Shown in pieces: positions 11,165-22,045 of a stretch of 64,000 nucleotides of DNA. The stretch's first letter is position 1, and each line of letters starts with the position of its first letter. Under the pieces are notes generated by a model. The model made no database searches. It saw only the letters and a program-made list of their open reading frames with translations, and had not been told where the DNA came from. Source of the stretch: Echria macrotheca (Eukaryota; Ascomycota; Sordariomycetes; Sordariales; Schizotheciaceae); contig MU839827.1 of assembly GCA_030411725.1 (NCBI GenBank), positions 558,001-622,000 on the forward strand, in the 5' to 3' direction. A program made the position numbers and the translations under genes.

Positions 11165-13052
11165 ATGTATTCAGCAATCCTGCCCAATTCCTGGGTGGTT
11201 TTAAAGCTCCCAACCGGCGTCACGAGGACCATTACGATTTCCCCCAATACGTAGGTCTGCTGTCATCTTCTGTGCGTTCAACACTGACCGTCTTTCCTCC
11301 AGAACCATATCACTCGGAAAATACGGATCTTTCCCAGCGAATTTGCTCATAGGGCGCCCGTACTACGTTACCTACGAGATACAAGACAAGAGACCCGACG
11401 AAGAATTCTCCCGGCTGCGAATCGTCCCAACTGAGGAGCTCTACGCCGAGATCTTTGCCGACGAAGCCGCACCCAATTGCTCAACACCGGCCGCCGAGGC
11501 GACAGACGCGGTTCTTTCCGCCAAGGATGGCGTCGAGTTTAGCTTGGTCGACGCTGAGAGTGGCGATGTGGTGACAAAATCCAGTCGCGAGGTAATCGAC
11601 GAAAACGCCCGCCAAACGTTGACTCAGGAGGAGATCGAAGAGTTGAAGCAAAAGGGCAACAATGCGGGGAAGGACGTAATAGCAAAGCTCCTGCTGTCAC
11701 ACACTGCGATCGACCAGAAGACCAGCTACAGTCTCGCCAAGTACAAGCTCCTAAAGACGAAGAAATACGTCCGCCGGTTCCAGATTGTCCCCGTCGACGC
11801 CCCAAATCTGGCACATTGGCAGTTGGAGGACAGGGAGGCCAGCAAAATCATGGATATGCGTGCTGAGATGATGGCTCTGGTTGGCTGCTGGGGAAATGTC
11901 CATTACGGAGGCGAGCCCGTTTTTCTCGAAGACCCCAAGGCGACAACCGACCAGGGCGAGGAGGCATGTGCTCCGATCCAGCAAGATTTACTCAAGGGAA
12001 GATGGCTTGTGGTGGACGACACCGGAGGCATGCTGGTTGCAGCCATGGCCGAGAGAATGGGTATTCTCTACACCCAAGAGGAAGAAAGCGACGACAGTTT
12101 TAGAGAAGCGACGGTCAAGGAAGAGGAGGCCGTTGAGACACAAGGAGAGGATGTTGATACGGAGATGGCTGATGGACAAGAAACGGTCGCTGCGAAAAAA
12201 ACAGAAGACGAGGGGAAACCTAAAAATAAGAATCGACCTTCCGACTTCGCCATCCCTTTCTCACAAACCAACACGATCACGGTGGTTCATGGAGCCAGCC
12301 AGCCCAACCTGTCCTTCCTCAACTACTGGAACTTTGACGCAACCTCTCCCAACCATCCGCCACATCCCCTCCTCAACCACCTGCTCAACCTGAGCTGGCT
12401 TCAATTGGTCAAGCCCGAGCTTGACACATCGTATTCCACACCACCTCTCAAAGCTACGCCAGAAGTGCTTAGCTCATGGAAACCGACGCGACGGGGCAAC
12501 TTCCATCGCAAACGTAGAAGATACGCGCGCATTCGGTTCATAGTGGATTCGGCACGCGCCGGTGGCTTCAGCGGTCTCGTTTGTGCTAGCACCATGGACC
12601 CAGTCAGCATTCTCAAGCACACGCTTCCTCTGATTGATGGCGGCGCGCCTATTGCTATCTACTCGCCCACTCTGGAGCCCCTCGCCGCGTTAGCAGACCT
12701 CTTTAGTGTAAGTCGGCGGACGGCGTGGACCAGCGGGAGCGTGCCGGAGATTGCAGACAAAACTGCCGAGGAGCTGGAGCGCTGGGAGGGAAGTGAGGAT
12801 TTCCCGCTGAACCCCATGCTGCTCTTGGGCACGTCGATCCAGACAAGCCGAGCTCGGCGCTGGCAAGTCTTGCCCGGCCGAACACATCCACTTATGACGG
12901 AGCGCGGTGGTACGGATGGGTACATATTTACAGCGTGGAAAGCGAAGCCAGCAGATGGTCGAATCGCGGCAAGGGGGAGGTTTAAACGGAGAAAGACCGA
13001 GCCAGACTCGTCAGCCATGGTGGAGGCAGTAGAGACCCCTGCTTCGTCGTGA
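11165..13052 (+). CDS. TRM6: tRNA (adenine58-N1) methyltransferase non-catalytic subunit Trm6/Gcd10
   Basis: Exons 11165-11250 and 11303-13052 (52-nt intron) give 611 aa. The splice rebuilds the N-terminal signature SPNTTISLGKYGSFPANLLI followed by GRPYYVTYEI, typical of the Gcd10/Trm6 beta-barrel domain. The middle holds the conserved helices LTQEEIEELKQKGNNAGKDV and LSHTAIDQKTSYSLAKYKLL, then KKYVRRFQIVP. A Glu/Asp/Lys-rich insert around residues 285-345 is probably disordered. The C-terminal Rossmann-like part has ARIRFIVDSARAGGFSGLVC and a degenerate methyl-donor region. Trm6 pairs with catalytic Trm61 to make m1A58 in tRNA, including initiator tRNA, in the nucleus. Trm61 is not in this window. 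Confidence 0.93.
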
Positions 13053-13242
13053 GGGGGCTTTGATGGGACCTGCATCGTACCTGGATACGACACGGAGCGA
13101 CAAGCGTCATCATCTCACATTGTAGCATTATAGAAATGCCCATAGATACCCGTAGCATGACATTCGTTCACGAGCGACATCCGGATTCCAACATGATATC
13201 GACTGTGCTCTAGCTTTTGATAACCACACCTGCAACCGGCCC

Positions 13243-13982
13243 TCACAGTCCCTTGCCCATAAACTTGCGTTTTGTAAAGCTAAGCCACCACTTGCTCGGC
13301 TTCCCGTCGCCGCCCGTCTCGTATACTTTTGCCAGTAACCTAGAAGCCAGCTCCTGGCGCACCTGTGACATGTACTGACGGAGGAGCTCGGCGTCTTGCC
13401 TGTCGCGCGGGGGTTCGTACATCTAGCCGTAGATAGACGAATTAGCATGAGTCCCATCACAACTGCAGCCTATCTGCCGTACCTGATTCAGAGGCCATCC
13501 CGGGTCGCCGGGAAGGGCAAAGTGCTGGTCGAGCGCGACGTTCATGACATCCTTGGTGGCATCGCGCACGGTCGCCGAGGGCTTGATCTTGGACAGGCAG
13601 TCCGAGACGAACCAGATGCCATAAATAAGCAACCGGTCGGCGGGGCCCTGGATCTCAAAGTTGCGGAAGAAGGTGTTGGCGCGGAAGAGGATGAGCACCT
13701 CGTCGAGGATATCGTACGACTCGGAGCCCGGCTCGGGCGACTCGCCAGCGGGCAGCGGCGGGTCCGGGAACGGCAGCGTGTAGGCGGGCCCGCGGACCTT
13801 GGTGCGCAGCGGCAGGAGGGGGAAGTTGCCGACGAGGCGCGGCGGGTTGGGGTCCGCGTTGAACTCCGAGTTGTAGGCCTGTTTGTTGCGGAGAGTCGTC
13901 AGCGAGGGGTTGACTCGAGGGAGTGATCCGCTCGAGGCAGCGAGAGGCTCGACTGCGGCACGCGGTTCATGCTTACCGGCAT
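13243..13982 (-). CDS. ARC18: Arp2/3 complex subunit 3 (ARPC3, p21-Arc)
   Basis: Exons (minus) 13982-13977, 13878-13483 and 13422-13243 give 193 aa. The first coding exon is only six bases (Met-Pro) before a GTAAGC donor; the 98-nt and 60-nt introns keep frame. The product begins MP-AYNSEFN and has the family signatures VGNFPLLPLRTKVRGPA, YDILDEVLILFRANTFFRNF, ADRLLIYGIWFVSDCLSKI, DPGWPLNQMYEPPRDRQDAE and the C-terminal WLSFTKRKFMGKGL. ARPC3 is a structural subunit of the seven-protein Arp2/3 actin nucleator that acts at endocytic patches. Length and motifs match fungal orthologues (about 180-190 aa). The symbol follows the yeast name. Very secure. Confidence 0.95.
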
Positions 13983-15231
13983 CCTGGGCGGCGGGACTAC
14001 GCTCGAAATTGCGCAGACAGGCAGCTGGCGAGGTCGTGGATGGTTGTGAGCTTTCGGTTGGGGGAGCTTTGCGGTCGCACTCTCAGCCTTGCGGGGTCGC
14101 TTGCCTGGCTGCTTGGCCCTTGCCCGCTTTGCGCCCCTGACGTCGAATCAACTGCGGCAGCTCGAGGGGGTGTGGCTGGTCGGTGTGGTACACAGCCGGA
14201 CTTGGTGCCTCAGGCAGAAACTCTGGAACAGTCATCACAGGCAGCCACATGTGCCACACCATGGCTTGCAGCGGCTTACTGTGTAATTGGTCGGCGGGTT
14301 TGGCAAATCCCGTTCGTGTTTCGGAGTGTCATGACGCCGATGCCAAGCAAGCGGCAGCGAGATTTGGTCCAAGCCAGATCGATCATCGATCTATCGGCGA
14401 TCTCCGCATCGACATGATGATCACGATTATGGCATGGAAATGTCGGCGACACAAGAATACCGATACATATATATAGTTTACTCACGACTGGTTAATGATC
14501 TGAAATGCTGGCACCACTAAGAAATGGGAGACTCTGAGCGAGATTCATCAGGCTCGGGCATCCTCCGACGGCGTCAGCAAAGCAGGTGTGGCTGGTTGGC
14601 TGGTTGGCTGAGGGTGTGGAGTGGTCCGTGTGTGACAACTGATGCCTGCGGCAAGTCACGGGAGCTCGTGTGCTAGCGCGTCCTGCAACCGGCAAAAGGG
14701 CCAGATTGTTGGCGCATTTTGAGTCGCCACACACAAAATCAGGGCGGCCCGTCGCAAAGAGGGGTCCCGGCCATCCCCCCTCAGGCGCGTTTTCTTAAAC
14801 CCACATCTCTGCCCGCTCCCTTCGCTGCCAGCCCGATCTGGAGCCACACTTTCACAACTCAACCCCTCGATCGCAAATCTACGAAGCCACAAACTTTGCG
14901 ATCGTGTTCGATTTCACTTTCTGTCAATCGGCGCACTGCCGAATTTGACACGCAAATCCACAATCATCTGTTCGTTCCGCGCGCGTCTCCCTTGTCACGA
15001 GCGCGGGGCTACAACGCGTCAGAAGGGTGTCAATTCCACCCACCGCAGCCAAAGCGAGCAGGTGCCCCTCGTCCATGCTCTCGATTGAGTAAGTTCACCT
15101 GTGCAACGTCTTCAATTACTGGGCAGAAATCTCATCTTTCTCCTGGCGCCTCCGCAGGTTCAGCCGCTAACGCGCTCTTTAGATCTATTTTCAGCAGCGG
15201 TTTCCTTGGTCAGCTGCGCAGTTTCGCTCAT
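13983..15231. other. Intergenic region upstream of ARPC3 and of the unknown nuclear protein
   Basis: Head-to-head spacer. The frame of the following gene stays open upstream to 14719, but that part reads as basic low-complexity sequence with no conserved look and is probably 5' UTR. I see no further gene. Confidence 0.5.
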
Positions 15232-16782
15232 ATGTCTGCCTCTCACGACGGCGTCGACCCGTCGGGCGACGGCATGCACCAACCCGACATCCAAGGCAAT
15301 ATCGCCCAAGATGTCTCGACGGCTCCTGACATCGATGGCGCCCCCGGCCAGACCGTCGACAAGACCGACCCCGATGCCCCGGTCTCGGTCGCGATTGCCG
15401 ATGAGGCAGGTTCCGAACTCAAGAAGAAGACGCGTCGAGCGCTTCCGGCCAAGATTCCCGAGGAAGGCTCAATCTATCACTCGTTGATGATCCATGCCAA
15501 CGAAAGTCTCTTCGTACTCCCGGTGATGTGGACCGATCGCCATACAGAACTCTTGGGCGTCCGCTTCTTGGAGCGGCCCCCGATTCTGACACCCGTCCCG
15601 GCTAATGTACCCGGACGGTGGATAGAGCCCTCTGATTTGGCGCGTTCCATCACCAGAGAGCTCCATGTGCTTTCGAGAGTGGAGAAGAAGCAGCCCGCAT
15701 CGGCGCGTCTGCTCCGCAAGACTAATGCTATCAAGCACATCCTAAACTCATTCTTCCCTCCCTTGCCGCGTCCAAGAGCGAACCTCGATCTCGATCTCTT
15801 TTTTGGCAACAAAGTCTACAGGCATGCGGTCCGCGCGCATTGCATTTGGAAGACGGTCAACGGCGTCAACAGCCACTACGGCGCGGGGCTAACCAAGTAT
15901 CCGAATCTGTACTGGGGAGACGACCATACCGTCGACTATGCTCCCCATCAGCCTCTGCTTGCCTACCTCAGTCGCAGCCAGATGAAGGTGGTTCGGGAGC
16001 ATCTCTTCAAGGTGGTACGCGGGCCTGGCGGTGCTCCGAATGAGCCCGTCAAGCGCCTGCTCAAACTCCGGTCCAAGATGCTCATGCCTGACAGAGAGGA
16101 GCAGGACGTCTACATTGCTGCTCTGCTCATTGCGATGGCGCAGAACCACTTTTACCGCCCTACTTCGATGCCGAAAGAGCCCGGCTCCCAAGAGGGCATC
16201 CCACCGCCGAAGGTCACGACCGTTGCCCACCCACAGTTTCGCGAAATCAAAGTGCAAGTCATCATGCACGAGGAGGGAACCTCTAACTGGCCTAATTTTA
16301 TCGTCTACTCAACGGTCTTCACCAAGGAATTCCTTGAGCGGCTCCGATACCCCGAGAAAGCATGTGGGGTCACCAGTGGGTTTGAGTACCCCGAGGGCAT
16401 CGAGATCGACTACACCAATGTCCCGTTCTTCCCTTTGCTCGGTCTCAAGGAGCGACTGGCAAAGGCGCTGGGCCGCGAGGTTGGCGGTGATCCTCATTAT
16501 TGGGATCCCGAGAAGATCGAGTTCTGGGACGAGCTGGTGGAAGAGCCCCAGCCTGTATACCGCGCAGTCACTCCAGTGCATTCGCGAGTTGCCGTAAACT
16601 CTTCGGTTTCCAAGAGAAAGCGCAAGGTGCGGCCGGCGTTGTCGGAAGTTCTTAACAGCAGCTTCGAGGATGACTGCCCGACCAATTACCCCAGCAGCGA
16701 TGACGATGACGATCTCGTGCTCAGTCCGTCGGCTAAGAAAAGACGGACCGCAGAGCCGGCCAGCACGCTTGGGGTCTGCTAA
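15232..16782 (+). CDS. Unknown protein, probably nuclear (intronless, 516 aa)
   Basis: From MSASHDGVDPSGDG the frame gives 516 aa. An acidic, disordered N-terminus (about 70 residues) leads to KKKTRRALPAKIPE, then a folded core rich in Trp/His/aromatic residues (ESLFVLPVMWTDRHTELLG, YRHAVRAHCIWKTVNG, HYGAGLTKYPNLYWGDDHTV). The C-terminus has two basic clusters resembling nuclear localisation signals (SKRKRKVRP, SAKKRRTAEP) around an acidic SSDDDDD run. I do not recognise the core domain; it is not a zinc finger, homeobox or APSES domain. Codon-like third-position GC supports coding. An upstream in-frame start (14719) would add 171 poorly conserved-looking residues. Function unknown. Confidence 0.72.
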   Translation: MSASHDGVDPSGDGMHQPDIQGNIAQDVSTAPDIDGAPGQTVDKTDPDAPVSVAIADEAGSELKKKTRRALPAKIPEEGSIYHSLMIHANESLFVLPVMWTDRHTELLGVRFLERPPILTPVPANVPGRWIEPSDLARSITRELHVLSRVEKKQPASARLLRKTNAIKHILNSFFPPLPRPRANLDLDLFFGNKVYRHAVRAHCIWKTVNGVNSHYGAGLTKYPNLYWGDDHTVDYAPHQPLLAYLSRSQMKVVREHLFKVVRGPGGAPNEPVKRLLKLRSKMLMPDREEQDVYIAALLIAMAQNHFYRPTSMPKEPGSQEGIPPPKVTTVAHPQFREIKVQVIMHEEGTSNWPNFIVYSTVFTKEFLERLRYPEKACGVTSGFEYPEGIEIDYTNVPFFPLLGLKERLAKALGREVGGDPHYWDPEKIEFWDELVEEPQPVYRAVTPVHSRVAVNSSVSKRKRKVRPALSEVLNSSFEDDCPTNYPSSDDDDDLVLSPSAKKRRTAEPASTLGVC

Positions 16783-17284
16783 GATATGCAAAGCACACGG
16801 ATACAGATGAGACGGCGCGCTTTACCAGCTCCCTTTACGAGATGACGATCACGGTGCATATATCCCGGGTTTTAAGCTTCTTCCTTGTGTTTTAGTCGAG
16901 ATTTTGGGCAGATAGAGGCAAGCTCACGCATACGGCAGGCGTTGATATGGGTTTGACAATGGGTCAGGAGGGCATGGCGCGGAGTTGATGGTCACATCAT
17001 GGGTTCGGTGCATTTTGGGGCGTCTGGGAGAGGCCTGGCTCTGCGGGGTCATGATAAGTCGGTTATGAATGAGCATTGACAACTCAGCTACGAACGAATG
17101 AACAAGTTGTCTTTACCAGCCAAGTGCCTTTTATGAGCTCCCGGGATTCCTCACATGCATCTGAATGTCTTGTGTATACCTAGGCCTCTTTTAATTCTAA
17201 AAGAGGATGTAGATTCCGTCACAATCTTGAAGTCGTGTCGTTTAGTGCGAGTTGTTTAGTTGAGTTGCAGTTCAAGCTTCCTGG
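16783..17284. other. Intergenic
   Basis: 3' flank of the unknown nuclear protein. No gene is seen. Contains one TACCTAGGC-type motif near 17177, part of a dispersed intergenic palindrome family. Confidence 0.55.
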
Positions 17285-17815
17285 GCAAGCACGACTGGTG
17301 CAGTGGGGAGCCACATGTAGGTCTGTGGGTCCCATAACACAGTCTCCCCGATTTTCCTCATGCGTTTTGGTTGCCATGTGGACCGCTGTTCCATGATATG
17401 GTATATGTCCCTTGGTATCCGGGTAATTCTTGACGAGGGAGACGAGAACTTCGGCCAAGTCCACCGTCCACTCGATCTTTGCATTACTGCAGAGCACGTG
17501 TAGAGGCTCATCCCCTGCCCATCTCTTGCTGATGCATCGCCTCCATGGTCAAGAACCCAGCCCAGGCGGCCGGATGCCTCCGTCGCGCGTCGCGGAAGCG
17601 CAGAGGAGATGCACTAAATTCCGCCCAGCCTTGTTCCGTATGTTAAGATCTATGCCCAGCTTCAACACGCTGTCGAGGAGGTTGATCACTGCGCTGAATA
17701 AGGTCCAACAAGTGTCGACAGAAGTCGCCCTAAGCACCCACGCTTCGGTGGTCTGGACCTTGGCGGTTATGACGGCAACAATCTTTACGGCTAGTCTTAG
17801 TAACACGAACAACAA
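17285..17815 (-). pseudogene. Ankyrin-repeat protein relic with frameshifts
   Basis: Reading the minus strand, three consecutive ankyrin-like units appear in three different frames. The first, near 17690-17575, reads LKLGIDLNIRNKAGRNLVHL. The second, near 17570-17512, reads GWVLDHGGDASARDGQGMS. The third, near 17508-17345, reads LHVLCSNAKIEWTVDLAEVL and ends YHGTAVHMATKTHEE. The N-R/D-x-G-x-x-x-LH-L pattern of ankyrin repeats is clear, and each break falls where the next unit should follow directly. No GT-AG pair explains the shifts. It is therefore most simply a decayed fragment of a larger ankyrin protein, a kind often found in fungal accessory regions. Confidence 0.5.
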
Positions 17816-17985
17816 CTATCATGCACGACGCAGCCAGTCTTGGTACATTCTCACTTTTTCATAGGCTCGATGTCCTTGATGAACTTGACAGTACGGCACT
17901 ATAGCGAACTTACATCAGCCACCCTTCCCGCACCGATGCCTGAACCCTCCCCCTTGGTCCACAGGTACCTGTCCCATCCACCGCT

Positions 17986-18529
17986 TTACTTTTCCTGGCA
18001 GTCCACCAGGTTGACGCTATGATACTCGTGAGTATCAGTGCACTCTCGAAGATTAGGAACAAAGGCGTCCCCATCACAGTTATTGCCTTTGTAAAATTTC
18101 ACTACAAGTCCAACGTTATATCAGCGCGTTTTCTTTGCTACCTAGAGGCTAGAGAAAATTCGTTATTAGGTATGAAAGTTGGAAAAGCCTACCCTGTCCA
18201 CTCTTATTAGGACACGTATTCCACACCACCCTAGCGTGGTCGTCTGGCAAACTGAAGCACCCAGATGTCGGTACTTGCCATGGCCTACCAGCGGCCGTGC
18301 ACTGCTTCTCGCTGTGCTTGTCGTTGCTGTATGTGCGAATCATCGCCCACAAGAAGGGCGGCCAGGGGGGGTTATCGGTGAAGATATCGGGGTCATTCAT
18401 ATTGATAGGTACTGTGGCAGCTGGCGCAGGCAGATTGATAATCACTTGGTCGACGGGCGATCCTTGAGCAAGTCCCAGGCGACCAACTAGGGTAGCTAGG
18501 GCGGTGGCTACGAGCAGCTTAGAGTTCAT
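17986..18529 (-). CDS. Small secreted cysteine-containing protein, two exons
   Basis: Exon 18529-18193 starts MNSKLLVATALATLVGRLGL followed by AQGSP, a clear signal peptide with a likely cleavage after AQG or nearby. A 91-nt intron (GTAGGC...TTGTAG, 18192-18102) joins to 18101-17986, giving 150 aa and ending LVDCQEK. The mature part has six cysteines (in EKQC, SGCF, NTC, NNC, REC, VDC), an even number suited to three disulfides, and acidic and aromatic residues. Frame, signal peptide, splice phase and even cysteine count agree, which supports a real gene. I do not recognise a family. It sits in a gene-poor stretch beside an ankyrin relic, a typical setting for lineage-specific secreted proteins; an effector-like or antifungal role is only a guess. 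Confidence 0.62.
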
Positions 18530-19266
18530 GGTGAGGTTCTGAGTGAGAATAGTTTGAGATGGCGATCGGATCTGGGAAGTGGGCTTTGCAGTCCTCCAGT
18601 ATTGAAGCACCGGCAGACAGGAACCTTTCTTATATGGCCGGCTAGTGATCGACAGTCATAGGTATGACACTTTTGTCAATCTGTCGAGGACCACCATGCA
18701 CATCTCGGTCCTCTTGCGTAGTGATATTGATTGCATTGATCCCCTATTGGCCCTGGGGCGGTACTTGCTGCAGACTGATGCAAGCCTCCTTCAGCCCCGA
18801 CCAACACATGGCTGGCTGAGCTTTCGGAGCAGAACGTCCGATGGAGGACTTATGCTTACTTTCGGAGCACGACTGAGAATTTGAGTATGAGTGAGAGTGG
18901 CGTGAAAAAGACTGAAGTTGAACTTGAAAGGGCCCGTATGCCACGGTAGGGGTTACCTTTGCCACATACCAGGGAAACTTGGGCGGAGAGAGAACACATG
19001 TTAAGCAGTCCAAGCTTGGGCCCAATCAAATAGGTACTTTCATTTACCTCAAATAATGCGACCGACACCACCCGTGAGACCAGGCCGCTTCACCACGACG
19101 CCCTCATCAGAGCCAGACCCAGCGCTATCCTTTTAGCATATTTGATGCTAATGCCTACCCATAAGCTACATGATATTGTCAAAAAGAAAGGGGTTCTGGC
19201 CAGGGGCCAGAATCCAAGTGTGGGTATCCAAGCTGAAAAGGGTTCACAAAGGGGTGCACCCCTTGC
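18530..19266. other. Intergenic: promoter side of the small secreted protein gene
   Basis: No gene is seen. Short frames on both strands lack domains and proper codon bias. Confidence 0.5.
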
Positions 19267-19996
19267 GTGGGGCCCAGTCCATTCTTGCCATTGACGTTGC
19301 GGATGGTATACGAGATTGGCTGGCTCCTGGTGTGGGCGGACGGCATCTGCGAGCATCTCAAATGGTCTCGGGAGTACGACTTTTTGATACCGAAGCTGGA
19401 TAGCTGGATTTACCACGATGGAACCGACCAAGGGACAAGGGCTGATATCGAAAACTATCGGCTGCCTCTGGAAAAGCTTGAAGATTTCACTCATTCTGGC
19501 CTGTACGCCGAGATAGACTTTCGGATGAAGCATCTTATTTATGATCCCGCAGGGTGTACATGTTCAGACTGCATTCAGCTAGGCGTCGTGTAAGTGTTTG
19601 CGCGCGGATATCCTTGGGTTTTGTCACTCTAGGATGAAAATGGGAATCCTGACGCTACACAGGAGAAGCTACCATCTTTGCCATACCGACTTCGCTATCA
19701 ACAAAGTTGCAGATCCTGCCCTAGACCGGCCGAATGCGTGGCATCTGGTCCTTACGACGTGGAAGTGTCTAGGGACGGTCTGGGATAATACGCTCTATCC
19801 CCATCTCCCGAACGAAAAGCCTTACCAACAATTCTTCAGGGGCTCTATCCACCACAAGTACGAGAACGAACACGGGGACGAGAGCAGAAGCATTGGGGTT
19901 TCCTCACTCGTGTATAGGCCGAACGAAGTCAAGATCCGGCGGTATGTCGCCTCGGTCTGGAGGTACAAGTTGGATCCGCCGGATATCCGCTGCTAA
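19267..19996 (+). CDS. Doubtful two-exon gene of unknown function
   Basis: Two adjacent frames (19267-19589 and 19633-19996) can be joined by a 43-nt GTAAGT...CTCTAG intron without losing frame, giving about 228 aa. The product contains WADGICEHLKWSREYDFL, DFRMKHLIYDPAGCTCSDC and NKVADPALDRPNAWHLVLTT. It looks protein-like but has no domain I recognise. The intron would be at the short limit for this group, and the true start could lie further upstream. It may be a real lineage-specific gene or a decaying one. Confidence 0.35.
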
Positions 19997-22045
19997 ACAA
20001 AGTAACATCTACCTACGATGCTTATCGAGGATTCAGAGAGGGGTGCTCGGGCCGAGGTCTAGGTCCGAGACACTACGCTGTTGTCATGAAGTCGACACTC
20101 TTGTCTGCTATCAATTCGACATGTGAAGTCGGAATATCTAATTAGAGGGATATGGCTGTCGTTGACTCGTTGCCGCTAGTCTGCTGCTTGTTCTCGGTTT
20201 CGGGATCAGGGAAGCGCGGGGTAGGTAGCCAGCTTGACTGTATCGGGACGATGCCCTTGCATTAGCTGGCCGTGTACATAGGCGTCTAACTTGGCTTGGT
20301 TGGAGTGGTGTGTAGGTGTGACATGGGATGGACGACGTTGGACTCGGGCTGCTGTTTGCATCTTTTCTGTTTTCAAGGAAAACTTCCAGGTGCGGTCGGT
20401 ATAGATATCTTAATTGAAATCTTCTCAGGAACGTCTGAAGCTGCATTAAGGTACCTATCTACCATAAGAGACACCAAGGACACAGGTATTTCGTCAGAGA
20501 CGCTGAACCATCACTTTCGGAGAAACTGCTTCAGAATGTCTTGGACGGGCCGCTGCAGGTCCAGCGACTTGCCGTCTCAGGACTGCCCAGAGTAATCCCT
20601 CATGACCCCGTCCGGTTGCCACACTTGTTGGGCACGAATCGGCTCCATCTGAAGTGGTTCATCAGCGTACAGGGCAGGTACCACGTTGGTTTCCCCTTCC
20701 CGTTTCCCACTCCCCGCTTCTTGGTGGGCCATCCAAATCTAAGTTGACAAAATCGGACCCACGTGGAATTCTTCTTAGCGTGCCGTGATATTTGGACACC
20801 TATACTTGCCAGTTCCATCATGGATTACCAGAGTCCCTGCTATTGCCTAAGAAACGTTACTGCTTCATTGTGGCCACAACTACGGTGTCTTATACCAAGC
20901 TTCTATTCATTATTCCGGAACCGTTCCCGATGTTGTAGGAAAATAAAATCTCGCCAAGGACCGGTCTAGAATATTGTTGAGTCGTTGACTGTAGCTGCCG
21001 TCCAAGAACAATAGCGTCGGGATATTCTCACCAAAAGGGAAAACGCCCGCGATCTGGCGCTTCCCCACAAAGTCGATGTGACACTGTTCGTCTGGCGTGT
21101 TGCCCAACTACCCCAACCCCGCTCCACTTCTGCCGCCTGGGACGTCGGTCCGGCACTGCTCTTGCAAGCTTTTCTTTTTCTCCAACTTGCATCGTTTCCG
21201 GATACGACGTGCTTGCTATTCTGGGGGTGTGGACGACTGGTCACGCTAACCTTCCCGCACACGGATCCGCGCGTCCGACCCTCCACCACGCACCCCGCCG
21301 CCAACCAGCGCACTTCCCTCGTTCAAGCCCCCTCGACTGCCGTGACCATGGTCGGTGATCGCACATACTCGCTCTAATGCACGTATCCCCTTGTCCGCCC
21401 TGTCTGTCCCGCCAATCCAGTGCCGAGGCTTACAGATCTAGTGTCAGGCACCCGATCACTGCCATCCCTTTCACATGCACATCTTTTGCGTCTGCTGTCA
21501 TGTTGGAGATGCGCGTGTTCTACGACTGAAGATGGAGGTGAAAGAACCCCAGGAACAACGGATGGACTCCTTCCCCACGGGGAAAGTGGGCACACACACC
21601 CAGCAGCGCAGATGCACCCCAGCGACGATGCCACTCCGAATTCTTCACAGTGTCACCCAAGGACGAAGACCTCGGCCAAAAGTCAGAAAAGAGCACATCG
21701 CCGACCACACTCGTCGGCCGCTTACCGGTCTTGTCGTTGTCGCCCGGATGACAGGCGGTCACCTGGGCTGTCAACCCCCTGCTGGTCTGGGGAAACATGT
21801 CCTCCCGTCTGGGACCGGCCCTGCCAACCTGGCCAAGGGCCCAAGGGGACATGCTCGCCGTCTTTTCTACTATCTGTCGTCTAGAGTCTCCTCCACCATG
21901 TAGCCGTGATGGCAGCCAACAAAAAGAGGGGCTCAATCAAGTATATCAAGAGGAAATCGCCTCCCTGAGATGATACGAAAAAGAAAACCACACCGGTCTT
22001 TTGTCTCTCTGCCCGCCCTCCAGGAAGAAGCATCTTGACGTCACC
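19997..22045. other. Gene-poor intergenic region, about 2 kb
   Basis: No supported gene. Several frames between 21374 and 21936 are open on both strands but read as Pro/Ser/Arg-rich shadow sequence. The last 400 bases are presumably the promoter of the carboxylesterase gene. Confidence 0.5.

Noticed and set aside
13396..13926. 176-aa plus-strand frame
   Set aside because: Antisense shadow of the ARPC3 exons, whose protein matches the family over its full length.
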